Shown: piece by piece, positions 19,740 through 27,019 of the stretch
Layout of the letters: the number at the start of each line of letters is the position of its first letter
How positions within the stretch are numbered: position 1 is the stretch's first letter
IMG/VR virus record: IMGVR_UViG_3300035698_000274
Span: 1-27,019 of that record
Length of the DNA stretch: 27,019 bases
Reading direction: 5' to 3' (one strand)
From: a virus
The notes under the pieces: model-generated
Told to the model about the DNA's origin: nothing
Database searches by the model: none
What the model saw: only the letters and a program-made list of their open reading frames with translations
Made by a program: the position numbers and the translations under genes

Positions 19740-20202
19740 ACAAGAAGATAAAAGAAAAATTAAACGAATACCATCACTTAAAAACTATGGTGGCGTTCGT
19801 ACTATCCAGAAAACACTAGAGCGTTCTGCAACACTGGAAGCTAACCGTGAAGCTGTGTCCTATGCGTTGTTGAGTATGGCTAATACAAAACTAACGGACA
19901 TTATGAGCTGGGACGAAGATGGCAACATTAAAGTAAGAGCGTCTAAAGACATTCCTGAACACGCACTACAGGCAATTAAAAGTATCAAATCAACTACAAG
20001 GTACGACAAAGAAGGTAATCCTACAGCAACATTAGATATTGAATTGTTTGACAAGGTTGGCGTACTTCGCCTACTAGCTAAAGCATCTGGATTACTAGAC
20101 CAGCAAGCAGAGTCAAACAAGCCATCAGTCATCGGTGTCAACATAGTAGCTCCAGAACCTATAGACGTAGAGGTATCAGATAGCGAAGATAAGATTGAAT
20201 AG
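19732..20202 (+). CDS. terS: Terminase small subunit
   Basis: This 156-residue protein has a basic N-terminus with a predicted HTH (RIPSLKNYGGVRTIQKTLER), a helical oligomerisation part (HALQAIKSIKSTTRYDKEGN) and ELFDKVGVLRLLAKASGLLD, the usual end of phage small terminases. The acidic tail (APEPIDVEVSDSEDKIE) probably contacts TerL. The tail DNA is partly duplicated at the end of the next gene (exact 22-bp repeat 20153-20174 and 20401-20422). It recognises the packaging site. Confidence 0.78.
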   Translation: MAEQEDKRKIKRIPSLKNYGGVRTIQKTLERSATLEANREAVSYALLSMANTKLTDIMSWDEDGNIKVRASKDIPEHALQAIKSIKSTTRYDKEGNPTATLDIELFDKVGVLRLLAKASGLLDQQAESNKPSVIGVNIVAPEPIDVEVSDSEDKIE

Positions 20203-20422
20203 TATAATAAAGGTGTACTATGGATAACAATAAATGCGATAAATGCGAATCACAAGTAGATTGGATATACCTTGCGGGAGATGGTCAATATTGTGATACC
20301 TGTGTACCTAGAGGTTGTGAGTGCAATCAAGATGAAGACGGAACAGAATATTTAGATGACAAGGGCAGAAAATTGCCCTGTTGTGAATTTTGGTTAGTAA
20401 CAGAACCTATAGACGTAGAGGT
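20153..20422 (+). repeat. 22-bp exact direct repeat at the 3' ends of terS and the zinc-ribbon gene
   Basis: Copies at 20153-20174 and 20401-20422 are identical over 22 bp (starting CAGAACCTATAGACG) and stay similar for about 16 bp more. Both are read in the same frame and give EPIDVEV followed by acidic residues at the C-terminus of two otherwise unrelated proteins. The entry spans both copies and the gene between them. Confidence 0.85.
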
Positions 20423-20441
20423 CACAGATGGCAAAGACTAA
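20220..20441 (+). CDS. Cys-rich zinc-ribbon-like protein inserted between terS and terL
   Basis: The 73-residue product has CDKC (6-9), CDTC (26-29), CEC (about 34-36) and CC, a pattern of two Cys knuckles that could bind zinc. The ribosome site is AAGGTG. Its last residues (EPIDVEVTDGKD) copy the TerS tail, and its stop lies inside terL (14-bp overlap). It looks like an added gene that took over the original terS-terL junction. Function unknown; it could bind DNA, RNA or the terminase. Confidence 0.7.
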   Translation: MDNNKCDKCESQVDWIYLAGDGQYCDTCVPRGCECNQDEDGTEYLDDKGRKLPCCEFWLVTEPIDVEVTDGKD

Positions 20442-21984
20442 AGAGCGCAGTAGTAAAGAAGTATCTTTTGATGGCATCACGCTAAACTTTAGCAAGTCGC
20501 CCATCGTATATAAGTTTGTGCAGAACAATGACTTCGTGCAAGGACTAATGGGGCCAGTAGGAAGTGGAAAATCGTATGCCTGTTGTGCGAAGATATTCAT
20601 TAAAGCATTGGAGCAAACTGCCTCACCTATTGACAACATTAGATACTCTAGGTTTGCAGTAGTACGTAACAGTTACCCTATGCTTAAGACAACGACCATC
20701 AAAACATGGCTAGACCTTTTCCCAGAAGCTACGTTTGGTCCTATGTTATGGACTCCACCGATTACACATCATATACGCCTACCAGCTAAAGGTGATGCTG
20801 CTGGCATTGATTGTGAAGTTATATTCCTTGCTCTTGACCAACCTAAAGACGTTCGTAAGTTGCTATCGTTAGAACTAACAGGTGCGTGGGTTAATGAGGC
20901 GCGTGAGCTACCAAAGGCTGTAATTGATGGGCTTACCCACAGGGTTGGTCGTTATCCTAGTAAACGTGATGGCGGTGCTAAATGGCATGGCGTATTCATG
21001 GACACCAATCCAATGGATGATGACCACTGGTGGCATAGGGTGGCTGAGAAAGAAAAGGTTACTGGAAACTACGCATGGACATTCTTTAATCAGCCAGGTG
21101 GTGTGATCGAAGTAGACCCCGGTGAATTACCTGACAACCCTGAAGCTAATGACCACATATTCGCCTCTGGTCGATGGTGGAAGATTAACGAAAGGGCAGA
21201 AAACCTAAACAACTTACCTGCTGGCTACTACCCGCAAATGCTTGGTGGAAAGAACCTAGACTGGATTCGTTGTTACGCTGAGGGTAAATACACTTACGTG
21301 CAAGAAGGTAGACCTGTATGGCCCGAATATGATGACAACCTTATGTGCGGTGACGTTGAGTATGACGAATCATTACCATTACAAATCGGTGTTGACTTTG
21401 GTTTAACTCCAGCGGCAGTGCTTGGACAGCGACTCCCAAACAATCGGTGGGTTATTCTTCATGAAATTGTTACTGAAGACATGGGGCTTGAACGGTTTGG
21501 GCAGCAGTTACTTGCAGAGCTTAATGCTAAATACCCTAAAGCACAGATCATGATGTGGGGTGACCCAGCTGGTATGCAACGTGATGCCATCTATGAAGTT
21601 ACTGCATTTGATTACCTAAGAACTCTTGGGCTACGCGCTCAACCTACACACTCTAATGACTTCAAGGTTCGTAGAGAAGGTGCAGCCGCGCCAATGCAAC
21701 GTTTGATTAATGGCAAGCCCGGCTTGATTGTAAACAGAAGTTGTAAGATGACAAGGAAGTCACTTGCTGGTGGCTATCACTTTAAGCGCGTATCAATCGG
21801 TGCAGGACATGAACGCTTTAGAGATATGCCAAACAAGAACGAACACTCTCACGTTGGCGATGCCTTTGGGTATCTGATGCTTGGTGGTGGTGAACACAAA
21901 CGTATGACCCGTAGCCCTCTTTCAAGTAGTAAGCCAATAGTGGCTAGAACGGTGATGACTGACTTTGATGTATTCAATACTTGA
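20428..21984 (+). CDS. terL: Terminase large subunit (packaging ATPase/nuclease)
   Basis: This 518-residue protein has Walker A GPVGSGKS (42-49), Walker B-like TGAWVNEARE (151-160, Glu157 catalytic) and MDTNPMDDDHWW as coupling motif. The RNase H-like nuclease domain shows GVDFGLTPA (Asp323), MMWGDPAG (Asp379) and SHVGDAFGY (Asp478). It pumps DNA into the prohead and cuts the concatemer. Length is normal. It starts within the zinc-ribbon gene and overlaps the next gene by 17 bp. Confidence 0.96.
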   Translation: MAKTKERSSKEVSFDGITLNFSKSPIVYKFVQNNDFVQGLMGPVGSGKSYACCAKIFIKALEQTASPIDNIRYSRFAVVRNSYPMLKTTTIKTWLDLFPEATFGPMLWTPPITHHIRLPAKGDAAGIDCEVIFLALDQPKDVRKLLSLELTGAWVNEARELPKAVIDGLTHRVGRYPSKRDGGAKWHGVFMDTNPMDDDHWWHRVAEKEKVTGNYAWTFFNQPGGVIEVDPGELPDNPEANDHIFASGRWWKINERAENLNNLPAGYYPQMLGGKNLDWIRCYAEGKYTYVQEGRPVWPEYDDNLMCGDVEYDESLPLQIGVDFGLTPAAVLGQRLPNNRWVILHEIVTEDMGLERFGQQLLAELNAKYPKAQIMMWGDPAGMQRDAIYEVTAFDYLRTLGLRAQPTHSNDFKVRREGAAAPMQRLINGKPGLIVNRSCKMTRKSLAGGYHFKRVSIGAGHERFRDMPNKNEHSHVGDAFGYLMLGGGEHKRMTRSPLSSSKPIVARTVMTDFDVFNT

Positions 21985-22456
21985 TACCATAGGCGAACAC
22001 CTGCCAAAATTGCAGGGAGTTACATTTACTAAATTCTATATTGAAGATGCTTTTTCTATAGAAGGCAGTGAGTTTTCTGGGCTGTCAACACAAAAGATGA
22101 TTGGCGTTAGAGCCATGCTAGAAAATCAATCTAATCACGGCTTTGCTATTACATGCCTGCTGCATGGAGAACCAGTTGCTGTATTTGGCTGTTGCCTACT
22201 GTGGGAAGGCGTTGGAGAGATGTGGTCGGTCATTGGTGACACTGCTAGACGTAGACCAATTGCAACAACTAAGGTGGGAATTGCATTTACTGATATCTGC
22301 AAGATATCTATGAGCTTGCATAGATTACAAATAACTGTTAAAACTACAGACTTGCGGGCTATAAAGTGGGCTAGAGCTATCGGGTTTATATCTGAAAGCA
22401 CAATGAAGCAATATAGCATGGATAAATATGATTATGACTTAATGGTTAGGAGATAG
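21968..22456 (+). CDS. T7 gp13-like GNAT-fold protein
   Basis: The ATG 21968 is used; a TTG one codon earlier is less likely. The ~162-residue product (FGCCLLWEGVGEMWSVIGDT, then HRLQITVKTTDLRAIKWARA and IGFISESTMKQY) has the GNAT acetyltransferase layout and matches the T7 gp13/DUF2833 family. In T7 this protein is needed for virion assembly; acetyltransferase activity in the phage family is not established as far as I know. It overlaps terL. Confidence 0.85.
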   Translation: MYSILDTIGEHLPKLQGVTFTKFYIEDAFSIEGSEFSGLSTQKMIGVRAMLENQSNHGFAITCLLHGEPVAVFGCCLLWEGVGEMWSVIGDTARRRPIATTKVGIAFTDICKISMSLHRLQITVKTTDLRAIKWARAIGFISESTMKQYSMDKYDYDLMVRR

Positions 22457-22458
22457 TA

Positions 22459-22692
22459 ATGGGCGGTTTAATTGGTGGTCAAAAAGCAGATACAAGTGCA
22501 GCAAGAGCGCAGATGGAACAACAACGAATTGAAACAGAAAAGCTGCGTACACAGGCTGAAGAAGAAAAGCGAGATTTAGCGGCACAAGAATCAAGCCGTA
22601 AAATGTCACGCACTCGTGGTGGTAGCCGTATGTTATTGTCAGAAGACCGTCTAAGCCCTGAATCAGGCGTTGACGAATTGCTAGGCTCTTAA
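22459..22692 (+). CDS. Small coiled-coil virion-associated protein
   Basis: This 77-residue protein has a Gly-rich start (MGGLIGGQKA), a long charged helix (ARAQMEQQRIETEKLRTQAE) and a conserved-looking end RTRGGSRMLLSEDRLSPESG. Proteins of this design often lie just before podovirus portal genes. It probably serves in head or connector assembly; exact role unknown. The ribosome site is TTAGGAGATAGTA. Confidence 0.7.
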   Translation: MGGLIGGQKADTSAARAQMEQQRIETEKLRTQAEEEKRDLAAQESSRKMSRTRGGSRMLLSEDRLSPESGVDELLGS

Positions 22693-22694
22693 TC

Positions 22695-23180
22695 ATGGCT
22701 ACTAAAGAAAGAAGTCTTGACCTTAATGAGGCTATGAACTCAAACTTAATCTCTAAGTTTAGTGACAGAGCGGCTGCATCTATGGCTGGTATAGGTTCTG
22801 TTGATAGACTTGATTATCTAAAAGCACAAGGTGCTGGAGAAGGAATCTTTAAGTCCGAAAGTTTTTACACAGACACTGATAACGCTTACACAGATGCCAT
22901 CTTAGGTTTGTATGGTAAAAAAGCAAAACGCGGCTGGGCGCAACGCGGAACTAAGGCTATTCTTGAAGACCAGACAAATAAAACTAAAGACATAGTAGAT
23001 ACTGGCAGACGTGAACTTGGTGAGAAAAAAGCAGCGTCATCAAGACTAGGCAGAGCAACTGGTGGATTATTAGCTGGTTCAGCGAGTCCTGATGCGTCAA
23101 AATTATCTAAAGGACCGCAACTTGGCAGTGATGATGTTTTAAGTATCGGGGCAATGCTCGGTGGAAAGCGTAAAACGTAA
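22695..23180 (+). CDS. Unknown protein upstream of the portal gene
   Basis: The 161-residue product (ATKERSLDLNEAMNSNLISK ... DAILGLYGKKAKRGWAQRGT) is basic and Gly/Ala-rich towards the end (GRATGGLLAGSASPDASKLS). No catalytic motif or membrane span is seen. Its place between a coiled-coil head protein and the portal suggests a structural or assembly role. Its stop overlaps the portal start (TAATG). Confidence 0.65.
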   Translation: MATKERSLDLNEAMNSNLISKFSDRAAASMAGIGSVDRLDYLKAQGAGEGIFKSESFYTDTDNAYTDAILGLYGKKAKRGWAQRGTKAILEDQTNKTKDIVDTGRRELGEKKAASSRLGRATGGLLAGSASPDASKLSKGPQLGSDDVLSIGAMLGGKRKT

Positions 23181-24763
23181 TGGCTGAAATGAGATTAAAA
23201 CCAGAAGATATTTTAAAACGGCATGAGCTTGCCTTAGTAAAGAAAGAGGACTTTCGTTCGCTGTATGACGAGGCTTATGAGTTTGCATTGCCACAACGTA
23301 ATTTGTATGACGGATATTATGATGGCAAAGTAAGTGGTGCTAAAAAAATGAATCGTGTGTTTGACGCAACTGCTATTAACTCTACACAACGATTTGCAAA
23401 CCGTATGCAATCAGGTATATTTCCACCGCACAGCAAGTGGTGTCGTCTTGAAGCGGGCACAGACATTCCTGCTGACCGTAAAGATGAAGCACAAGCAGCG
23501 TTAGATGTGTATACAGCAAAGATGTTTGCTACTATTAAGCAATCAAACTTTGATATTGCTATTGGCGAAGCGTTGCTAGACCTGTGCGTTGGTACAGCTG
23601 TAATGCTGGTGCAGCCTGGTGACGATGTTACACCAATCAACTTTATTCCTGTACCACAATACCTTGTTGCATTTGAAGAAGGGGCTAATGGAAAAGTTGA
23701 CAATGTGTACAGACGTATGCGGATCAAAGGCGAGTCTATTGAACAACAATGGACAGATGCCAAGATACCAACTGAACTTAAAAAGAAAATAGAGAACAAA
23801 CCTACAGAAGATGTAGAGCTTATTGAAGCTACTATATTTGATGCTAAACGTGGCGACTATTGTTACCATGTGATCCATAAAGAATCTAAAGCAGAAATTG
23901 TGTACCGTAGAATGAAGTACAGCCCGTGGGTCGTATCTCGCTACATGAAAGTAGCTGGTGAAATCTATGGTCGCGGTCCGTTAATTACAGCACTACCAGA
24001 CATTAAGACACTAAACAAAGTGCTTGAATTAGTGCTAAAGAACGCATCTCTTGCTATTGCTGGGGTTTATACAGCTGCTGATGATGGTGTTCTTAATCCA
24101 AATACAGTTACTATTGCACCAGGCGTTATTATTCCTGTTGCACGTAACGGTGGGCCGCAAGGCGAATCTTTAAAACCATTGCCACGTTCAGGTGATTTTA
24201 ATGTATCTCAAATTATTATGAATGATTTGCGTATGAACATTAAATCCATTCTATTAGACGAGTCATTGCCACCAGATAATATGTCAGCACGTTCTGCTAC
24301 TGAAGTTATTGAACGTATGAAACAGCTATCACAAAACTTAGGCTCTGCATTTGGTCGTTTAATAAATGAAACAATGATTCCATTAGTAGAGAAAATCCTA
24401 CAGATTATGGATGAGCGTGGAATTATTGATTTACCGTTGCGTGTTAATGGTCTTGAAATTAAAGTGACGCCAGTGTCACCATTAGCTATGTCACAAAACA
24501 TGGATGATGTACAAAACATTTTACAATACGCACAAATTGTACAACAAGCTGGCCCTGAAGGTCAGATGATGCTTAAGACAGATATGCTGTTAGATTTAGT
24601 TGCAGACAAGATGGCTATACCACAATCCGTTAGAAACTCAGCAGCAGAGCGTCAGCTAATGAAAGAGCAGATGGCACAACAAGCTCAACAAGTAGCGCAA
24701 GAGCAGCCTGAACTTGCTGGACAAATGGTTGAGCAAGCCGTTAAACAAGGGGGCGTAATGTAA
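23180..24763 (+). CDS. Portal / head-to-tail connector protein
   Basis: The 527-residue product has the podovirus connector signature: RSLYDEAYEFALPQRNLYDG, FDATAINSTQRFANRMQSGI with FPPHSKW, GRGPLITALPDIKTLNKVLE, and LLDESLPPDNMSARSATEVI. This is the family of 'bacteriophage head to tail connecting protein' (T7 gp8-like). It forms the dodecameric ring at the DNA entry vertex. The C-terminus is Gln-rich and helical (QMAQQAQQVAQEQPE), as usual. Confidence 0.95.
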   Translation: MAEMRLKPEDILKRHELALVKKEDFRSLYDEAYEFALPQRNLYDGYYDGKVSGAKKMNRVFDATAINSTQRFANRMQSGIFPPHSKWCRLEAGTDIPADRKDEAQAALDVYTAKMFATIKQSNFDIAIGEALLDLCVGTAVMLVQPGDDVTPINFIPVPQYLVAFEEGANGKVDNVYRRMRIKGESIEQQWTDAKIPTELKKKIENKPTEDVELIEATIFDAKRGDYCYHVIHKESKAEIVYRRMKYSPWVVSRYMKVAGEIYGRGPLITALPDIKTLNKVLELVLKNASLAIAGVYTAADDGVLNPNTVTIAPGVIIPVARNGGPQGESLKPLPRSGDFNVSQIIMNDLRMNIKSILLDESLPPDNMSARSATEVIERMKQLSQNLGSAFGRLINETMIPLVEKILQIMDERGIIDLPLRVNGLEIKVTPVSPLAMSQNMDDVQNILQYAQIVQQAGPEGQMMLKTDMLLDLVADKMAIPQSVRNSAAERQLMKEQMAQQAQQVAQEQPELAGQMVEQAVKQGGVM

Positions 24764-25032
24764 TGAACGAGGGATGGGAAGGATTAGAAACTCAACAAAC
24801 AGACGTTCGTGATGAAATGCAAAGGCGCGAAGACTTAAGTAAATTATGTTTTCGTGTACTTGCATCGTCAGAAGAAGGTAAGAAACTTATGGTTTGGTTA
24901 CGCCAAACTATTATAGAACACCCTGTTGCCGTGCCGGGAGCTGACCCAAGTTATGCTTTTTATCGCGAGGGTCAATGTAGTGTAGTACGGGATTTAGAAA
25001 ATAGAATTAAACTAGCTAAGGAAAATAAATAA
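24763..25032 (+). CDS. Bbp19-like small phage protein
   Basis: The 89-residue product has LSKLCFRVLASSEEGKKLMV with WLRQTI, later YAFYREGQCSVVRDLENRIK. The F-R/x-V-x-x-S-x-E-G start and EGQ-x-x-V-x-x-L/I end are typical of Bbp19-type proteins, which lie between portal and scaffold genes in many podoviruses. Likely part of head or ejection assembly; function not established. It is coupled to both neighbours by TAATG overlaps. Confidence 0.75.
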   Translation: MNEGWEGLETQQTDVRDEMQRREDLSKLCFRVLASSEEGKKLMVWLRQTIIEHPVAVPGADPSYAFYREGQCSVVRDLENRIKLAKENK

Positions 25033-25802
25033 TGGATGAAACTAACCAACCCCAAGACGGAGATCAACCCGTTGAAGGCTTATTGGATAACATTTCAAGT
25101 GAATCAACTGAGGAAGGCGAAACGTCTAACGACATTAGTCATTTAAAAACAGAACCAACCGAAACACCAGCAGAAAGACCAGAGTGGTTTCCAGAAAACT
25201 TTTGGAAAAAAGATGATGCAGCTCCAGACATGGAAGCTATGTCTAAATCATGGACAGATTTACGGAAACAAATTAGTCAAGGCAAGCACAAAGCCCCAGA
25301 AGATGGAAACTATGATATGTCATCATTTTCTAGTACTCCAGAAGACGACCCTGTTCGAGGACATGTTGCTGCATGGGCAAAAGAGTACGGATTAAGTCAA
25401 GCAGCATTGGACGGATTAGTTGGCCCTATTGTTGAAATGACAGGACAGCAACAACAGCAAGTACAGTTTGACGCTGCTGCTGAAAAGAAATCATTAGGCC
25501 CTAACGCTGACAGTATAATTAAAAGCATGACGGAATGGGGTTCAGGCTTAGTTAATAAAGGCATATGGGGGAAAGAAGACTTTGAAGAATTTAAAATTAT
25601 GGGAGGCACTGCAAACGGCCTTAAAGCATTAATGAAATTGCGTGAAACTTATGAAGGCAGAATCCCTACAAACTCAACTCCTATTGATGGAGCACCATCT
25701 AAAATAGAACTTAACGCAATGGTGGCAGACCCTAAATATCAAACAGATCCAGCGTATCGACAGAAGGTAGAACGACTGTTTAATCAAGTGTACGGAGATT
25801 AA
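25032..25802 (+). CDS. Capsid assembly scaffolding protein
   Basis: This 256-residue acidic protein has a disordered Glu/Thr/Ser-rich N-terminus, then RPEWFPENFWKKDDAAPDME, typical of podovirus scaffold (T7 gp9-like 'capsid assembly protein'), an EYGLSQAALDGLVGP helix and a Lys/Arg-rich helical end (YRQKVERLFNQVYGD) that would bind coat subunits. It lies between portal and coat genes, as expected. A terminator follows six bases after the stop. Confidence 0.88.
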   Translation: MDETNQPQDGDQPVEGLLDNISSESTEEGETSNDISHLKTEPTETPAERPEWFPENFWKKDDAAPDMEAMSKSWTDLRKQISQGKHKAPEDGNYDMSSFSSTPEDDPVRGHVAAWAKEYGLSQAALDGLVGPIVEMTGQQQQQVQFDAAAEKKSLGPNADSIIKSMTEWGSGLVNKGIWGKEDFEEFKIMGGTANGLKALMKLRETYEGRIPTNSTPIDGAPSKIELNAMVADPKYQTDPAYRQKVERLFNQVYGD

Positions 25803-25807
25803 CAAAG

Positions 25808-25828
25808 AAGCCCTTAATTGGGCTTTTT
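25808..25828 (+). terminator. Rho-independent terminator after the scaffold gene
   Basis: AAGCCC-TTAATT-GGGCTT followed by TTT: a 6-bp stem with 6-nt loop and a T-run, six bases after the scaffold stop. It would end or attenuate the packaging/head transcript before the capsid gene. The palindrome also gives partial termination for the minus-strand fragment region. Confidence 0.82.
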
Positions 25829-26056
25829 AATATTTAAATAAAATAAGGTAACTATATATAACTTTACACTATAGCCAACAGCTATAACAGCATCCAAGTT
25901 ATAGTGTTCAGGATTCCTAGATACTTGTCTTTCGCCTTCAATTTGAACTATTTCCATTTTGGAAACAGTTGAATTATATTCAAGCTCACCTTCAAGAAAT
26001 ATATTACTTAGATGCTTAGATATTGCAGGAACATTTACATCAAAAATCTCTACCAT
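25814..26056 (-). pseudogene. RhuM-family fragment
   Basis: An 80-residue minus-strand frame: VEIFDVNVPAISKHLSNIFL, EGELEYNSTVSKM, then HYNLDAVIAVGYSVKL. This matches the HTH-bearing core of RhuM ('virulence protein') proteins (expected form: A-ELF-V-x-P-x-ISKHI-NIF-EGEL ... YNLDAIIAVGYRV). RhuM proteins are about 330 residues, and here both the N-terminal ~20 and the C-terminal ~240 are missing. After GY the frame drifts (SVKLYIVTLFYLNIKKPN) and runs into the terminator. It is a decayed remnant lying against the direction of all neighbours. A short functional DNA-binding product cannot be excluded. Confidence 0.7.
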
Positions 26057-26273
26057 TGCTTTTAAACTAATGTAAAATTGTATATATTTAAATAAAATAA
26101 TATTGCATTATAAATAATAGTGTGTTATAACACACAATGTGGCATATCACATCTGTGACCCACAATGCAAGATAACTTGACGTTTGGCTAACGTAATTAG
26201 CAAGCAATGGCCCGCTTCGCGGCATACCTCAGCACAAAAAAACTTTATATTAAACCGTTATAGGAGATACAAA
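25829..26273. other. Intergenic region upstream of the capsid gene
   Basis: Apart from the RhuM fragment this stretch is non-coding. It contains the inverted pair ACACTATA/TATAGTGT (about 25866-25906), a 16-bp perfect palindrome (26120-26135), the near-palindrome TCACATCTGTGA (about 26147-26158), a small CCGC-TTC-GCGG hairpin (about 26213-26223) and an AGGAG ribosome site before the capsid start. A separate promoter for the coat gene is likely here, but no clear -35/-10 pair was found. Confidence 0.55.
26120..26135. promoter_or_regulatory. 16-bp perfect palindrome, possible operator
   Basis: GTGTGTTATAACACAC is its own reverse complement over all 16 bases. It is about 140 bp upstream of the capsid start codon and outside any gene. 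The near-palindrome TCACATCTGTGA follows 12 bp later. Such a site is typical of dimeric repressor or activator binding; the binder is unknown. Confidence 0.5.
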
Positions 26274-27019
26274 ATGAGTATTGCATTGTCAAACGCATTT
26301 ACCACCCTCTTTGACGCAGAAGTTAAGCAAGCATACCAAGGTAAAGCAATGTTGGTAAGTGCTGTACGTCAGCGTCGTGGAGTAGAAGGTTCTACAGTTA
26401 AGTTCCCTAAAGTAGGTCGTGGCGTTGCTACACCTCGTGTGGGTCAAACAGATGTTACACCATTGAATGTTGGTTTTTCAAACGTAACATTAACATTAGA
26501 AGACTGGATTGCTGCTGAATATAGCGACATTTTCAGCCAACAAAAAGTAAACTTTGATGAGCGTTCAGAGCTTGTTCAAGTTTTAGGTAACGCTATTGGC
26601 CGTCGTCAAGATCAACTGGTTCTTGCTGCATTAGCTGCATCAGGCACATCACTAGCAGTAGGCAACGATGTTGGTGGTACTGATACTAATATGAACGTAG
26701 CAAAACTACGTCAAGCAAAAGGTTTGATGGATAAAAATAATGTACCTCCAGCAGACCGTTGCATTGTTATTCACTCAAACGGCTTACAGGCTTTATTAGC
26801 TGAAACAGCTGTTACATCTTCTGACTTTAATTCAGTTAAAGCATTAGTAAACGGTGAACTAGATACATTCTTGGGCTTCAAGTTCTACACAATTGGTGAC
26901 CGTGATGAAGGTGGTTTAGCAATTGACGGTTCATTAGACCGTACTTGTTTTGCTTTCCATAAAGATGCTATTGGTTATGGCGAAGGTATTGCACCAAAAA
27001 CAGAAATTAACTATGTGCC
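26274..27019 (+). CDS. Major capsid protein, N-terminal part (3' end outside window)
   Basis: The ATG follows TAGGAGATACAAA. The frame stays open to the window end (248 residues visible). MSIALSNAFTTLFDAEVKQA and TVKFPKVGRGVATPRVGQTD, then GRRQDQLVLAALAASGTSLA and VPPADRCIVIHSNGLQALLA match the podovirus coat-protein type (HK97-fold, P22-like/Phage_capsid_2 group). It builds the icosahedral head together with the scaffold upstream. The long upstream region and the terminator suggest its own strong late promoter. Confidence 0.92.
   Translation, partial: MSIALSNAFTTLFDAEVKQAYQGKAMLVSAVRQRRGVEGSTVKFPKVGRGVATPRVGQTDVTPLNVGFSNVTLTLEDWIAAEYSDIFSQQKVNFDERSELVQVLGNAIGRRQDQLVLAALAASGTSLAVGNDVGGTDTNMNVAKLRQAKGLMDKNNVPPADRCIVIHSNGLQALLAETAVTSSDFNSVKALVNGELDTFLGFKFYTIGDRDEGGLAIDGSLDRTCFAFHKDAIGYGEGIAPKTEINYV

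Noticed and set aside
23317-23878. Long minus-strand frames inside the portal gene
   Set aside because: Antisense shadows of a clearly recognised portal protein; no ribosome sites or homologues.

Overview
The window is one contiguous piece of a lytic-type, short-tailed (podovirus-like) bacteriophage genome. It is AT-rich and tightly packed, with many ATGA or TAATG start/stop overlaps. No plasmid, chromosomal, rRNA, tRNA or CRISPR signal was found. The podovirus call rests on the gene set: a head-to-tail connector (portal) of 527 residues, a T7 gp13-like GNAT protein, a T7-type tail-fibre N-terminus, a huge ejection-type virion protein, and no tape measure or sheath. The M15 endolysin with two holin-like proteins and the SSB/RusA/YqaJ/Sak-type replication-recombination set fit a Gram-negative host. 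AT richness and marine/freshwater-phage-like tail modules suggest an aquatic bacterium, but the host cannot be named from the sequence.

Layout. (1) 3-2975, +: C-terminal ~990 residues of a very large virion protein, cut by the window edge. (2) 2978-7238, +: a tail-fibre/host-range region. It starts with a fibre adaptor and coiled-coil shaft, followed by three separate distal-type modules (4491, 5097, 6481). Each module is paired with a small companion gene, and two homing endonucleases (HNH at 4141, GIY-YIG at 5550) interrupt the series. (3) 7235-8508, +: lysis cassette (small membrane protein, HP1-like holin, three-TM holin, M15 peptidase). (4) 8541-9481, +: metallophosphoesterase and a 59-residue unknown. 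(5) 9577-17568, -: one long leftward early operon of 26 genes starting from a near-consensus sigma-70 promoter (17625-17653). It carries microproteins, a Cys-rich unknown, a DUF1376-type replication initiator with embedded 7-bp iterons, a possible helicase loader, Sak-type annealing protein, YqaJ exonuclease, SSB, a winged-HTH protein, a DUF3310 protein and a terminal run of small membrane/secreted proteins. (6) 17688-18302, +: divergent winged-HTH protein. (7) 18303-18888: gene-poor, GC-spiked control region. (8) 18889-27019, +: small membrane proteins, ribbon-helix-helix protein, RusA, small and large terminase, gp13-like protein, portal, Bbp19-like protein, scaffold, a terminator, a RhuM fragment on the minus strand, then the major capsid protein, cut by the window edge.

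How they work together: the leftward operon would run early (replication, annealing recombination, host-envelope changes). The rightward blocks are packaging/head genes and tail/lysis genes. The least explained items are the two 33-residue paralogous membrane microproteins, the 7-bp tandem repeats inside the initiator gene, the GIY-YIG insertion that left an N-terminal copy of its target gene, the zinc-ribbon gene whose 3' end copies the terS tail, and the RhuM remnant between scaffold and capsid genes.
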